This document shows positions 26,943-37,398 of a stretch of DNA of 64,000 bases, in pieces. The position numbers and the translations under genes were made by a program. Position 1 is the stretch's first letter; each line of letters opens with the position of its first letter. Source of the DNA: Desulfatibacillum sp. (GTDB lineage: Bacteria; Desulfobacterota; Desulfobacteria; Desulfobacterales; Desulfatibacillaceae); assembly GCA_016342355.1 (NCBI GenBank), contig JAEINP010000020.1:18975-82974 (forward strand), in the 5' to 3' direction. The notes under the pieces were generated by a model. It saw only the letters and a list, made by a program, of their open reading frames with translations. It was not told where the DNA came from and ran no database searches.

Positions 26943-26961
26943 ACGGATATTTGATATCCGT
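26943..26961 (+). promoter_or_regulatory. Perfect hairpin in the leader of the second cold-shock gene
   Basis: ACGGATAT TTG ATATCCGT forms an 8-bp stem with a three-base loop, ending 17 bases before the ribosome site. It could be a thermosensitive leader element or an operator; position is all that supports a role. Confidence 0.45.
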
Positions 26962-26991
26962 CCCGTTAACACCAACCAGGAGGACAGTAAA

Positions 26992-27192
26992 TTGGCTCAA
27001 GGCACGGTTAAGTGGTTCAATGACGCAAAGGGATATGGTTTTATTGAACAAGAAGAAGGCGGAGACGTTTTCGTTCATTACACAGCCATCGTAGGAACGG
27101 GTTTCAGAACACTGTCTGAAGGCGACGCGGTTTCTTTTGAGGTGGAGCAAGGACAAAAAGGGCCTGCGGCAACCAATGTGACAAAAGGCTGA
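26992..27192 (+). CDS. Second cold-shock domain protein, TTG start
   Basis: A 66-residue paralogue of the protein encoded at 26484-26684, differing at about 18 positions, with the same RNP1 (KGYGFIE) and RNP2 (DVFVHYTAI) motifs. It also starts with TTG, eight bases after AGGAGG (26978-26983). Having its own leader and a terminator between the genes suggests independent expression of the two. Confidence 0.95.
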   Translation: MAQGTVKWFNDAKGYGFIEQEEGGDVFVHYTAIVGTGFRTLSEGDAVSFEVEQGQKGPAATNVTKG

Positions 27193-27343
27193 TTTCCGGC
27201 CTGAAAGGCGCAGCAGCAGTACATCGGTGACGGTAACAGGTTTCCTGCGTCCGCAGGATGCTCATGCCCCAAACAACATTCAACCTGACACATTAAGCTC
27301 CCACATGGCTTGCCGGAATATTCTTCGGCGGCGTACGGGATAG

Positions 27344-28126
27344 TTATGCCCATAACGGGTCGGCAGGCCGAACCGGGAAGCCGCCCAGGTCTCCCAAGAC
27401 AGCCTGAACCAGGGTACAGGCCACCAGGGCGGCGGTTTCCGCCCGAAGAATGCGTGGCCCCAGACCGGCGTGTATCATACCGGCCTGCTCCAGTTGCGCC
27501 ATTTCGCCATCTTCAATTCCCCCTTCCGGGCCAATCACAACCAATACAGACCCGGGGGGGGGATTTGTTGAAGATTGAATTATGTGGGCAAAGGGAACCC
27601 GGGATTTTTCCCAAAAAACAATGCCCAGGTCATAGTCCGCACAACGGGCCAGCAATCCTGCAAAATCCCCCGGGGGGGCGATTTCCGGCAGGCGAACCCG
27701 TTCACACTGTTTGATGGCTTCTGCGGCTATCTTGACCCATCGGGCTTGGCGCTCTTCCGGGTCCTTGGCTTTGGGCACAGACCGGGCGGCATAAAAGGGG
27801 TACCACCCGTGAATACCAACCTCGGTGACCGCCTTGAGCATCTTATCCATCTTACTGGTCTTGATCATGGCCTGGGCCAAGTCAATTTTCAGGGGACTTT
27901 CGGTCAGCCCTTTTTTCCGTTCCCCTAACTCCACCTCCATGTCCTTGGAGGCTATCCTTTGTATGATCCCGGAATATTCGTAGCCGCTGTTGTCCACCAG
28001 GATAACAGGATCACCAACTCCCAGGCGCAAAACCTTCCTTGCATGCCGGGCATCCTGGCCCGTAATCATGGCCTTGTCTCCGGAAATTTGATCAGCCTTG
28101 ATATAAAAGCGCCTTATTTCAGCCAT
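27344..28126 (-). CDS. rsmE: 16S rRNA (uracil-1498-N3)-methyltransferase
   Basis: A 260-residue SPOUT methyltransferase. N-terminal PUA-like region: RRFYIKADQ, HARKVLRLGVGD. C-terminal knot: VVIGPEGGIEDGE and LGPRILRAETAALVA, the SAM-binding trefoil signature of RsmE. It methylates U1498 in the 30S decoding region. ATG 28126 follows a GGGGGAGA site; an upstream in-frame extension adds 35 residues with no family resemblance and is rejected. Confidence 0.93.
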   Translation of the reverse strand: MAEIRRFYIKADQISGDKAMITGQDARHARKVLRLGVGDPVILVDNSGYEYSGIIQRIASKDMEVELGERKKGLTESPLKIDLAQAMIKTSKMDKMLKAVTEVGIHGWYPFYAARSVPKAKDPEERQARWVKIAAEAIKQCERVRLPEIAPPGDFAGLLARCADYDLGIVFWEKSRVPFAHIIQSSTNPPPGSVLVVIGPEGGIEDGEMAQLEQAGMIHAGLGPRILRAETAALVACTLVQAVLGDLGGFPVRPADPLWA

Positions 28127-28341
28127 GGCGTCTCCCCCTTCCCCATCCAAGGGGAATTGATCGGTATTTTCAGCCTGAAACCATGCGAACCGCTGGTATA
28201 AGGATATTACATATGGCCAGGGCCTTAACACAGCCCACCGCTATCCGGCGAGTCCGATGCAAAATTCGTTTTTTCAATAACATAAGGCTATTAACTCTTC
28301 AAGACAAAGCCCGCCCAGCATAGGCTTGCCCACTAATTGTC

Positions 28342-28370
28342 TTGACAGATATCACACTTCTTGGTAAAGT
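28342..28370 (+). promoter_or_regulatory. Strong sigma70-type promoter
   Basis: TTGACA (28342-28347) and TAAAGT (28365-28370) with a 17-base spacer, about 50 bases upstream of the acidic protein gene. Confidence 0.65.
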
Positions 28371-28419
28371 CCGCAAAATTGTTGTCATATCCGCCAAGAA
28401 ACCCTACGGAGAGAGGCAC

Positions 28420-28797
28420 ATGGATAACCGTTACGCCCCTTCTACAAATAGAGGCAACACCACCGCACAAAATGATTCGGATGACTCCGGCGCTTATGGC
28501 GCTTTGGCCGAAGACGACGACCTTATGGGTGCAATCGGCATTGATCTGGAATCGGACATATCTGATCCTGGTGATGTTCTGCTGGATGATCCAGAGGTAA
28601 TGATGGATCCCGATGTCTATGCTTCCGACGACATGGACATGGACGATTACAGTAATCTGGATCCTTACGCCATTGGTGCAAACGTTGCGGCAGTTGTCCG
28701 CCAGCTTGTTTCCCAAAAGATCGACCGAATCATCACGGTCGCCGTGGAACAGGCCGTAGCCAAGGAATTACGAAAAATTCAAGGAAAGCGTGAATAA
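28420..28797 (+). CDS. Acidic protein of unknown function
   Basis: A 125-residue protein. Residues 20-80 are strongly acidic and rich in Asp, Met and Gly with no clear fold. Residues 83-125 are a basic amphipathic helix pair (VAAVVRQLVSQKIDRIITVA). ATG 28420 is preceded by GGAGAGAGG, and a near-consensus promoter lies upstream, so it is likely expressed well. It is followed by valS 135 bases later. No family is recognised; the charge layout suggests a small regulatory or chaperone-like protein. Confidence 0.65.
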   Translation: MDNRYAPSTNRGNTTAQNDSDDSGAYGALAEDDDLMGAIGIDLESDISDPGDVLLDDPEVMMDPDVYASDDMDMDDYSNLDPYAIGANVAAVVRQLVSQKIDRIITVAVEQAVAKELRKIQGKRE

Positions 28798-28932
28798 CGC
28801 TTGTCATAATCCGTTTTATCATGGACTGGGGATTAAGCGATTGATCCCCTTTTTCACGTTTTAGGGCAACTGATTATTTGCAATCTATACCGTGTTTTAG
28901 TTGTCAAAGCTGTGCAGGAGATATGAAAAATC

Positions 28933-31599
28933 ATGGATTCCAAACTCGATAAAGGCTATGAGCCCCACGATGTGGAAGCGCACTGGTATGCATTTTGGGA
29001 ATCGGAAGGACTTTTTGCCGCCAAGGAAAGCGGAGATGAAAATGCCTACTCCATTGTCATCCCTCCACCTAATGTTACTGGCGTACTCCATATGGGCCAC
29101 GCATTGAACGTCACCTTGCAGGACATCCTGTGCCGGTACCGCAGGTCAAAGGGAGACAATGTACTTTGGATGCCCGGAACCGACCACGCAGGAATCGCCA
29201 CCCAAAACGTGGTGGAAAGACAGTTGGCCACTGAAGGTACGGACAGACACAAAGTGGGCAGGGAAGCCTTTATAGAAAGGGTCTGGGAATGGCGCAAGCA
29301 ATATGGCGGCGCAATTATCAACCAGCTTAAACGCCTGGGAGCCTCCTGTGACTGGGACCGGGAACGTTTTACCATGGACGAGGGCTTGTCCCGGGCAGTC
29401 CGCAAGGTCTTTGTGGACCTTTACGACCAGGGACTTATTTACCGGGGGGACTACATCATCAACTGGTGCCCCCGCTGTCACACGGCCCTGGCTGACCTGG
29501 AAGTGGAGCACGAACCAACAGATGGCAAGCTCTACCAGATCCTCTATCCCTTCGCCCAAGGGGAAGGCGGCTTGGTTGTGGCCACTACGCGGCCCGAAAC
29601 CATGCTGGGCGACACGGCCGTGGCCATCAATCCAAAAGACAAACGCTATGCAGAACTGGAGGCCGACAAGGTCATCCTGCCCATCATGAACCGGGAAATC
29701 CCCATTGTGCGGGATTCCTATGTGGATACCAAGTTCGGCACCGGCGCACTTAAAGTGACCCCGGCCCACGACGTAAACGACTTCGAAATCGGCCTGCGCC
29801 ATGACCTCCCCCGGATCAAGGTCATCGGAGAAGACGGCTGCATGACCGAAGAAGCCGGCGACTACCAGGGCATGGACCGGTTCGAGTGCCGCAAAAAAGT
29901 TGTGGAAGACCTGAAAAAACTGGGCCTGCTGAAAAAGATTGAACCCCACGAACACGGTGTGGGGCAATGTTATCGCTGCAAAACCACTGTGGAGCCCAAC
30001 CTGAGCAAGCAATGGTTTGTGAAGGCCAAGCCGTTGGCGGAAAAAGCCATCAAGGCCGTGGAAACCAAAAAAACGCGGATTATTCCCGAAGTGTGGGAAA
30101 AAACCTATTTTGAATGGCTTTACAACATCCGTGACTGGTGCATTTCCCGCCAAATCTGGTGGGGACACAGAATCCCGGCATGGACCTGCGCCGATTGCGG
30201 CGAAGTTATGGTCCGCCTGGAAGATCCTGAAAAATGCGCCTGCGGCTCCACCAACCTGGAGCAGGAATCCGACGTTCTGGACACTTGGTTCAGCTCGGCC
30301 CTGTGGCCCTTTTCCACCATGGGCTGGCCCGAGAACACCGAATTGCTCAAGACCTATTATCCCACGTCCGTGCTCATCACCGGGTTTGACATCCTGTTCT
30401 TCTGGGTGGCCCGCATGATGATGATGGGACTCCATTTCATGGACGACGTGCCCTTTAAGGATGTGTACATCCATGCCCTGGTCCGGGACGAAGAAGGCAA
30501 AAAAATGAGCAAATCCAAGGGGAACGTGATTGATCCCCTGGAAGTCATTGAATCCCAGGGCACGGACGCCTTCCGGTTTACCCTGGCCTCCTTTGCCGCC
30601 ATGGGCCGGGATATCAAGCTCTCGGTCAAACGTATTGAAGGCTACCGCCACTTTATCAACAAGCTGTGGAACGCGGCCCGGTTCACCCTTGGCCATATTG
30701 AAAAAAATCCGGACGCCGCCGCCAATGCCAGCAAACCCACAGCCATACCGGATCGGTGGATTCTTTCCCGTCTGCACCAGGTCACACAACAGGTGGAAGA
30801 AACCCTGGACTCCTACCAGTTCAATGAAGCAGCCAACATCCTGTATAAGTTTGTATGGCATGAATTCTGCGACTGGTACCTGGAAGCCGTCAAACCCATT
30901 CTTTACGATGAAACCGGCAAGTTCGACCGCAACACAACCATTGCCACCCTGCAAAGGGTGTTGACCAATACCCTGGTTCTGCTGCACCCCTTTATTCCTT
31001 TTGTGACCGAGGAACTGTGGCACCACATGCCCGGGACCCAGGGCTCCATCATGAAAGCCCCCTTCCCTGCGGATACGGACGAAGCCATTGGCCTTTGTCC
31101 GGATAAGGAAGCCGAAGGGGAAATGGAACTGGTCATGGGAATGGTCACTGCCATCAGGAACATCCGTGGCGAAATGAACATTCCGCCCAACATGGCCCTT
31201 GCCACCGTGGTCCAGCCCTCTGACGAGGCCAATTCCATCATTATTGAAAGAGAAAAGGATCTGATTGCCAACCTGGCCCGCCTGTCTTCCATGAAAATTG
31301 ACCTAAACCGCCCCAAAGGCGCCGCCACGGCGGTTGTGGATGGAAACACCGTTTATGTGCTCCTGGAGGGCGTGATCGACCTGGACAAGGAAGAAGCCCG
31401 GCTTGAAAAAGAAATTGCCAAGCTCACCAATGAACTGATAAAGTTGGATAAAAAGCTCAACAATGAGGATTTCCTGGCAAAAGCCCCGGACGATGTGGTT
31501 GAAAAAGTACGGGGACAACAGGCCGAACTGACAGAAAAAAGAGATCACCTGGAATCCAACCTGGAAAAGGTACGCCAAATTCATGGAGACAAAGGATAA
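28933..31599 (+). CDS. valS: Valyl-tRNA synthetase
   Basis: An 888-residue class I aminoacyl-tRNA synthetase. The HIGH motif appears in [15 protein letters not shown] (about 47-60), and KMSKS in [14 protein letters not shown] (about 523). The editing domain carries [25 protein letters not shown] motif and a C-terminal coiled coil (about 815-880) are those of bacterial ValRS. It charges tRNA-Val. The last 17 bases overlap nadC. Confidence 0.98.
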   Translation: MDSKLDKGYEPHDVEAHWYAFWESEGLFAAKESGDENAYSIVIPPPNVTGVLHMGHALNVTLQDILCRYRRSKGDNVLWMPGTDHAGIATQNVVERQLATEGTDRHKVGREAFIERVWEWRKQYGGAIINQLKRLGASCDWDRERFTMDEGLSRAVRKVFVDLYDQGLIYRGDYIINWCPRCHTALADLEVEHEPTDGKLYQILYPFAQGEGGLVVATTRPETMLGDTAVAINPKDKRYAELEADKVILPIMNREIPIVRDSYVDTKFGTGALKVTPAHDVNDFEIGLRHDLPRIKVIGEDGCMTEEAGDYQGMDRFECRKKVVEDLKKLGLLKKIEPHEHGVGQCYRCKTTVEPNLSKQWFVKAKPLAEKAIKAVETKKTRIIPEVWEKTYFEWLYNIRDWCISRQIWWGHRIPAWTCADCGEVMVRLEDPEKCACGSTNLEQESDVLDTWFSSALWPFSTMGWPENTELLKTYYPTSVLITGFDILFFWVARMMMMGLHFMDDVPFKDVYIHALVRDEEGKKMSKSKGNVIDPLEVIESQGTDAFRFTLASFAAMGRDIKLSVKRIEGYRHFINKLWNAARFTLGHIEKNPDAAANASKPTAIPDRWILSRLHQVTQQVEETLDSYQFNEAANILYKFVWHEFCDWYLEAVKPILYDETGKFDRNTTIATLQRVLTNTLVLLHPFIPFVTEELWHHMPGTQGSIMKAPFPADTDEAIGLCPDKEAEGEMELVMGMVTAIRNIRGEMNIPPNMALATVVQPSDEANSIIIEREKDLIANLARLSSMKIDLNRPKGAATAVVDGNTVYVLLEGVIDLDKEEARLEKEIAKLTNELIKLDKKLNNEDFLAKAPDDVVEKVRGQQAELTEKRDHLESNLEKVRQIHGDKG

Positions 31600-32473
31600 A
31601 ACATCCGGCCCGGCCCCTGGCATCTGGCGCCCGGGGCTGGAAGCCTCCAATATTGTAAAAAGACTTGTGAACCTTGCCCTGGAAGAAGACCTTGCCACCG
31701 GGGACATCACCACCGATCCCCTGGTTCCGCCGGATCGCACAGGCACAGCCATCATCAAAGCCAAGGAAAACCTCCTGGTTGCAGGCATGGACATGGTCCT
31801 GATGGTCTTTGACATCCTGGACCCGGCTATTTCCATCCAGGTCCAGTGCCAGGACGGGGCCCACGCCAAACCCGGAGATGTGTTGGCCACACTTACGGGC
31901 AGGCTTCGCCCTCTTTTGTGGGGCGAAAGAACAGCACTCAATTTTCTTCAGCGGCTTTGCGGCATCGCCACTCATACCCATTCGTACATGCAGGAAACCC
32001 ATGGGCTTGATGTCAAACTGGCAGACACCAGAAAGACCACCCCGGGCTGGCGCTTACTGGAAAAATACGCCGTAAGGGTCGGAGGAGCCGCCAACCACCG
32101 CATGGGCCTTTTTGACGGCATCCTTATCAAGGACAACCATATAGTGGCGGCAGGCGGCATCACCCGGGCTGTAATACTGGCTCGTCAGGGCACACACCAC
32201 TTACTGCGCATCGAAGTGGAAGTGGCGACCATGGAAGAACTCCGGGAAGCCCTGGACGCCAAGGCGGACGTCATCATGCTGGACAACATGGATGCAGAGC
32301 AAATCCGCCAGGCCGTTGCCCTGATTGACGGCAGGGCGTTGGTGGAGGTTTCCGGGGGCATCAGACGGGAAACCATTCGGGAAATGGCCCGGGCCGGGGT
32401 GGATATTCTTTCCTGCGGCGCCCTGACCCATGCAGCCCGGGCTGTGGACATCAGCATGAAAATCACGGTATAA
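31583..32473 (+). CDS. nadC: Nicotinate-nucleotide pyrophosphorylase (carboxylating)
   Basis: A 296-residue quinolinate phosphoribosyltransferase. Signature segments: [64 protein letters not shown] and [11 protein letters not shown]. It makes nicotinate mononucleotide from quinolinate and PRPP in NAD synthesis. Translation starts inside the end of valS (17-base overlap), implying coupling. No nadA or nadB is nearby. Confidence 0.97.
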   Translation: METKDKTSGPAPGIWRPGLEASNIVKRLVNLALEEDLATGDITTDPLVPPDRTGTAIIKAKENLLVAGMDMVLMVFDILDPAISIQVQCQDGAHAKPGDVLATLTGRLRPLLWGERTALNFLQRLCGIATHTHSYMQETHGLDVKLADTRKTTPGWRLLEKYAVRVGGAANHRMGLFDGILIKDNHIVAAGGITRAVILARQGTHHLLRIEVEVATMEELREALDAKADVIMLDNMDAEQIRQAVALIDGRALVEVSGGIRRETIREMARAGVDILSCGALTHAARAVDISMKITV

Positions 32474-32563
32474 ATAATGCCGGATAGAACGATCCCATCC
32501 TTTTGGGATTCCTGACAAGTCCAGTGTGACAATACGGGGCCGTGCCCGAAAAACGAGCGCATT

Positions 32564-34630
32564 ATGTTCCAGGTGGAAAAAACAAAAACAATCATTTTGG
32601 AGGAGGACAATACCACCTCCACCAAACATCCGGAAAAACACTCGGACAAGCCTCGCCCGGAAACCACCAAACTCGATGTGGTCAATTTCTTCTTGAACCT
32701 CTATAAAAAACAGTTGGGCGCGCCCCCGTTTTCTCCCGGGGAATGCACGGTTCTGGACTCGGACACCCACGGCCCCGAGTCCCTGTTTGAACTCAAGGTA
32801 AAACTTGGGGATGACGTGCACACCCGACGCATGACCATCACCCCGTTGGGCGAAGACACTGGCAGCCGCAGCAAGTGCTTTTTTGTCATTTACGACGTGC
32901 ACATGGTCCTCAAAATTCCTCCCATGGTTCAAAACAATCTCCAGGAATACATTGAGAGCATACGGCGAGACGCCCGGATTGTGAATCGCCTCACCCCCAG
33001 GGAGTGCATTGTCCCTCGGGTTTCGGTCATCCTGAAAATGATCCGAACCTTTGACCGAACGGAAAATCTCTCTCCCATAAAACTGGAAGAAACCTATATC
33101 CAATGGCTGATGGAGGACCCCGGAACCCAGGAGTTCCTTAAAATCAAAGGTTGCTTTGTGTATTTTATGGATCTTGCCAAATATTATTTCCTGGGCGGCA
33201 TTGTATCCAAAATGCAGGACGACAAGGCCAGAAACGCCGATGAAATCCTTAATCACCAGGAAATCATTTGGGAAACAGATGCTTTTGAAGGCCGTTATGG
33301 CTACCAGTACAGCACTCTGTGTGAAGACCTTCAACACCTCTATGGCAAGTGCCGCGCCGCCACCAGTTCAGTGCTCATACGCCATAAACTGGCCAGTTCG
33401 GTGCAGGATTACCGCATACGCAAATGGTTTCTCCTGCATCTTGCCGGGCGGACAATCCAGGCTGCAGACGCCGAAGGCAAAACAGAAATCCTGGAGAGTG
33501 TCAATCTGGCCATCAGAGGTTTGATGGAGGAAAACGCGTCCACAGTAAAGTCTTACAGAAAAATGATTAATGAATACGTCCGTGACAAAATGTTTTTCCG
33601 GAACAAGCCCCAAATGGAAACTATTATCATCAACTTGCTGGAATTATTGGCTTGGTTGCGGCAATCAAAGGTTTCCATCAGGGATTTAAAGCCTGACAAT
33701 CTACTTGTGGCTGGCAATGCGGACGACTATCCCCATTTCCTGAATAGTGCCGGGGAGTACAATATCGGACTCATTGACGTGGAGACCGCCACGGATTTTT
33801 CCGGCGACAAACCAGGCTCCATTGAGCAGCCCCTGTTGGGAGGTACGCCCACCTACGCCACCCCAAGCCATCTTTTTGCCAACGAACTCATAGCCATGGC
33901 CTGGGACGATGTGGGACGCACACTCCATTACCAGGACTGGCAGGCGACTCTGGGCATGATATACCGGGTTGCCACGGGCAGAGCCTTGTTTTCCAAAACA
34001 GGAAAAATATTGCCCAAACTGCCCAGAATGTTCAGCCAGGCCCCCAAGGGAAAATCGCCCCTGGACCTCATCAAGGAAACTGGCAGGCTTTTCTGGCAAT
34101 CGGCCATTGCCGAGTTTGATGCTAAACGTAAAGACAAAGAGGAAACTCTCAAGGCCCTCAAGATAACCCTGGATGAAACAGCCGTGATGATGCTGCAGGA
34201 AGAACTGGCCATTGAAAGTGGAATTGTGCTTCAATCTTTGAAAAACAGGGTCCTCAACCAAAAAATCTACGGTAGCCATGACGCCAAAAAAAAGCTGTTC
34301 TCCGCTTCCGCCAAAAGTCTGAACCAACAAAAAGTACGCCTTGCCAGCAGCCCGGACGGCAACGCCTCCCAAATCCGGGTCAAACGCCAGGCCCTCAAGT
34401 TCTTCGGGGACCTTGAAAGGATGAAAAACCATCTGGCCCGCTTGGCATGGGCCCAGAAACAGCTTGCCAAGCCCACCCCCTCCTTTACCGTTTTTGAAAT
34501 CATGGGAATCCTTTTTGACGCTATTCTGGTGACCATGCACAATCCCGATTGGCCCGACCTCTCCGGCGGAGACGTGGGCACCTTCGGCCCCTCTACCAAG
34601 GACGCCACCTACGAACACGCCACCATCTAA
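32564..34630 (+). CDS. Divergent protein-kinase-like protein
   Basis: A 688-residue soluble protein. Residues 371-382 (SIRDLKPDNLLV) align with the kinase catalytic loop HRDxKxxN with His replaced by Ile. GLIDVETA (about 404) stands where DFG would be, and GGTPTYATPSHL resembles the activation segment end. An N-lobe-like MVLKIPP (about 116) could hold the ATP-binding lysine, but some 240 residues lie between it and the catalytic loop. The C-terminal 200 residues are helical and basic. Loss of the DFG glycine and phenylalanine suggests altered or absent catalysis. The start has only a weak ribosome site. It follows nadC by 90 bases; role unknown. Confidence 0.6.
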   Translation: MFQVEKTKTIILEEDNTTSTKHPEKHSDKPRPETTKLDVVNFFLNLYKKQLGAPPFSPGECTVLDSDTHGPESLFELKVKLGDDVHTRRMTITPLGEDTGSRSKCFFVIYDVHMVLKIPPMVQNNLQEYIESIRRDARIVNRLTPRECIVPRVSVILKMIRTFDRTENLSPIKLEETYIQWLMEDPGTQEFLKIKGCFVYFMDLAKYYFLGGIVSKMQDDKARNADEILNHQEIIWETDAFEGRYGYQYSTLCEDLQHLYGKCRAATSSVLIRHKLASSVQDYRIRKWFLLHLAGRTIQAADAEGKTEILESVNLAIRGLMEENASTVKSYRKMINEYVRDKMFFRNKPQMETIIINLLELLAWLRQSKVSIRDLKPDNLLVAGNADDYPHFLNSAGEYNIGLIDVETATDFSGDKPGSIEQPLLGGTPTYATPSHLFANELIAMAWDDVGRTLHYQDWQATLGMIYRVATGRALFSKTGKILPKLPRMFSQAPKGKSPLDLIKETGRLFWQSAIAEFDAKRKDKEETLKALKITLDETAVMMLQEELAIESGIVLQSLKNRVLNQKIYGSHDAKKKLFSASAKSLNQQKVRLASSPDGNASQIRVKRQALKFFGDLERMKNHLARLAWAQKQLAKPTPSFTVFEIMGILFDAILVTMHNPDWPDLSGGDVGTFGPSTKDATYEHATI

Positions 34631-34843
34631 TCCGCCGCCCTGCCCTTTCCTTCCATATTCCGTGGAATTCTGACTTGCCATTGCCCCTGAAATATGGCAA
34701 AGATTTATATTTAATGAGCCGCCCATCCAATCCCCCCCTCCGGGGCAGGACGTTTTGGGCGTAAAGGTTAATTCCTGTTTTCTAAAATATATGATAATCA
34801 GCCATGCTCCAGGGCTTTGGGCTGGTTTCAGGAGGTTGTCACC

Positions 34844-36130
34844 ATGAAAGAAGCGGTAATCGTCAGCGGCGCACGGACTGCCATTGGTTCCTTTGGAGGC
34901 GTATTGAAAGGTGTTTCCGTTGTGCAACTGGGCAGCACGGTCATGAAGGAAACCCTCAAGAAGGTCAATCTCAGGCCTGTTGTCAGTGAAGCCATGCTTT
35001 CCGCCGCGCCGGACTCTCTCAAGGACCAGGGAATCATCGAACTGGAAGAAAAAGCCCGGGACTGGGACGATTCGGCCCAGCCCATCACCATAGACGAAGT
35101 GATCATGGGCAACGTGCTCACATCAGGCCAGGGCCAGAACCCGGCCCGCCAGGCCATGATCCAGGCAGGCCTCTGCAAGGAAACCCCTGCTTTCACCATC
35201 AATAAAGTGTGCGCTTCCGGTTTGAAAGCCATCGCCCTGGGCGCGGCTTCCATCATGACCGGTCAGGCTGACGTGATTCTGGCGGGCGGCCAGGAAAGCA
35301 TGAGCAATGTGCCCATGGCCCTTCCTCTGGCGCGTTGGGGATACCGCATGGCCATCTCGGGCAAAGGCGAAATCGACGACCTCATGGTCCTGGACGGCCT
35401 GTACGAAATCTTCTACGGCTATCACATGGGCATGACCGCCGAGAATATCGCCAATAAATACGGCATCACCAGGGAAGAACAGGACGCCCTGGGCGTGCTG
35501 AGCCATACCCGCGCCCGGAAAGCCATCACCGATGGCCTGTTCAAAGACGAAATCGTGCCCGTCACCTTTATGGAAAGAAGAAAAGAAGTGACCGTGGACA
35601 CGGACGAGCGCCCCATGGACACCACCATGGAAAAAATGGCCAAACTCCGCCCTGCCTTTACAAAGGACGGCACAGTGACCGCCGGAAACGCATCGGGCAT
35701 CAACGACGGTGCGGCCTCGGTCCTGATCATGAGCGCGGAAAAAGCCAAGGAACTGGGCCTGGAGCCCCTGGCGAAAATCAAGGGATTCGCCTCCGCAGGC
35801 ATGGACCCGGCCTATATGGGCCTTGGCCCCATCCCGGCTGTGCGCAAGGTCCTGAAATCCACAGGCATGAGCATCAACGACATCCAAATGCTGGAAGTAA
35901 ACGAAGCATTCGCCTCCCAGGCTATCGCCTGCCTACGGGAGCTTGGCATTGATACAGAAAAACCCAATGAGCTTGGCAGCGGCATTTCCCTGGGGCATCC
36001 CATCGGCTGCACCGGCGCACGCCAGATGGTCACCGCCATCCATCACATGAAGCGTAAGGGCTACAACACCGGCCTCATCACCATGTGTATCGGCGGCGGC
36101 ATGGGCATGGCTATGATCATTGAAAAATAA
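34844..36130 (+). CDS. Acetyl-CoA C-acyltransferase (thiolase)
   Basis: A 428-residue thiolase. The nucleophile is in INKVCASGLKAI, the acetyl-CoA signature NEAFASQA, and the C-terminal catalytic His and Cys in GHPIGCTGAR and MCIGGGMG. It cleaves 3-ketoacyl-CoA or condenses acyl-CoA units. Compared with the usual 390-residue enzyme there is an acidic insertion of about 35 residues (about 48-86). ATG 34844 follows GGAGG at 34831-34835. No other beta-oxidation gene is adjacent. Confidence 0.94.
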   Translation: MKEAVIVSGARTAIGSFGGVLKGVSVVQLGSTVMKETLKKVNLRPVVSEAMLSAAPDSLKDQGIIELEEKARDWDDSAQPITIDEVIMGNVLTSGQGQNPARQAMIQAGLCKETPAFTINKVCASGLKAIALGAASIMTGQADVILAGGQESMSNVPMALPLARWGYRMAISGKGEIDDLMVLDGLYEIFYGYHMGMTAENIANKYGITREEQDALGVLSHTRARKAITDGLFKDEIVPVTFMERRKEVTVDTDERPMDTTMEKMAKLRPAFTKDGTVTAGNASGINDGAASVLIMSAEKAKELGLEPLAKIKGFASAGMDPAYMGLGPIPAVRKVLKSTGMSINDIQMLEVNEAFASQAIACLRELGIDTEKPNELGSGISLGHPIGCTGARQMVTAIHHMKRKGYNTGLITMCIGGGMGMAMIIEK

Positions 36131-36188
36131 GTGGGCCAAATGTTCAAAATGGGTTAATGGGCAATCAACCCGTTGCATGGATTATGCC

Positions 36189-36255
36189 TTCCCATGCAGG
36201 AGCATGGGAACGAAATAGCACATATAAATATTCCGGGGCGCACAATCGCCCCGGA
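36189..36255. repeat. Two hairpins after the thiolase gene
   Basis: TTCCCATGC/GCATGGGAA (36189-36197 with 36202-36210) and TCCGGGGCG/CGCCCCGGA (36232-36240 with 36247-36255) are perfect 9-bp stems. Neither is followed by a T run; either could terminate the thiolase transcript or be a dispersed palindromic element. Confidence 0.55.
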
Positions 36256-36282
36256 CATCCCTTGCCAATCAGGAGACAGAGT

Positions 36283-36480
36283 ATGAAAAAGTTTTTAGCA
36301 GCGATAACCAGGCCCCGCGCCCTTGGCATCCTCATTGTTACCGGCGTTCCGGCCATCGTTGGCGGCGGCCTGATCTGGTGGGCCTCCGGCCATTCGTACA
36401 GCCTGGTGTTTCCTTATGAAATCATCCTGTACACGGTCTCCGTGATTGTGGCCTCAAAGGCTGGCGACCTGGAACACTGA
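36283..36480 (+). CDS. Small two-helix membrane protein
   Basis: A 65-residue protein with hydrophobic segments at about 12-32 and 42-58. ATG 36283 is preceded by AGGAGA at 36270-36275, which supports translation. No family is recognised. It stands between the thiolase and the MORN-repeat gene. Confidence 0.6.
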   Translation: MKKFLAAITRPRALGILIVTGVPAIVGGGLIWWASGHSYSLVFPYEIILYTVSVIVASKAGDLEH

Positions 36481-36680
36481 TTTCGTTTCATGGTATGGAC
36501 CTGATTTTCAGGAATCCGTGCAGCCAGGAAATTTTGGATAACCAAAATGCCCTGATGCCGGATTGCATCCCATGCCATGGGGCGATGCATTTTTCCGTTA
36601 CTGTAAACAAGGGCAAGGTGCCTCCAGGCAGCCGTCCCTTTTTTGCACAACCCGTACTATGACCTGATTCCGTGTAATGA

Positions 36681-37397
36681 ATGATGACTTCTTACGATAA
36701 AATTATCCGCTGGCCCATTTCCATCCGTTTTTGGGAAACAGGCCGTATTTACGCCAAAGGCCGTATTGAAGACGGTCTGCGCCAGGGCATGTGGACTTTC
36801 TACTACCGCACCGGCGCAAAACAAATGGAAGGCCTGTACAAGGACGGAGTCCAACAGGGCCTTTGGACCAAATGGTGGCCAAACGGAAACATAACCAGCC
36901 AGGGCGGGTTTGACGAAGGCTGGATGCACGGAACCTGGATCGACTATTTTGACAACGGGGAAAAAGCCCAGGAAAGCCATTGGGACCGGGGCCGTATTAC
37001 AGGAACCACCACCGTATGGAAAAAGAATACCGGCAAGGTTTTAAAACAGCAAAAGCATAAAGACGGCAAGGAAGAACGCAAATATTACCCCCTCATGAGC
37101 AACCGCGACACGGCCTTTGCCATGGCCACAGCCCAAAAAATGGGCATGAAAATGGCCTGGACCAATCTGGTGGGGGAAAAAATCGCCCAATACCTGGAAC
37201 CCTGGCAATGCGCCCTGTGGGTGCTGCTTTTTGTACCCGCCTATGCCCTGCTGGAACCCCGCATCGGCTGGATTGCCGTGCCCGCAGGCATGGCTGGCGC
37301 GGCAGTAATCGCCCTTTGCGTGGTGGTGGCCAGCGTGATTCACGACAGCATAACCCGGCCGGACATCGGAATAAGCAGGCCCAAACCCAAGGATTAA
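36681..37397 (+). CDS. MORN-repeat membrane protein
   Basis: A 238-residue protein. Residues about 15-130 contain five to six MORN/YwqK-type repeats of the form YKDGVQQGLWTKWWPNGN. Residues 172-222 hold two transmembrane helices. MORN_2 repeats form elongated beta-sheets that mediate protein or membrane contacts. The start is either of two adjacent ATGs at 36681/36684 and lacks a clear ribosome site. It ends two bases before the AI-2E-family permease gene and is probably co-transcribed with it. Confidence 0.72.
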   Translation: MMTSYDKIIRWPISIRFWETGRIYAKGRIEDGLRQGMWTFYYRTGAKQMEGLYKDGVQQGLWTKWWPNGNITSQGGFDEGWMHGTWIDYFDNGEKAQESHWDRGRITGTTTVWKKNTGKVLKQQKHKDGKEERKYYPLMSNRDTAFAMATAQKMGMKMAWTNLVGEKIAQYLEPWQCALWVLLFVPAYALLEPRIGWIAVPAGMAGAAVIALCVVVASVIHDSITRPDIGISRPKPKD

Positions 37398-37398
37398 T

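Noticed and set aside
29146..31026. A 626-codon open frame on the minus strand
   Set aside because: It is antisense to valS, has no ribosome site or recognisable domain, and arises from the GC-rich third positions of the real gene.
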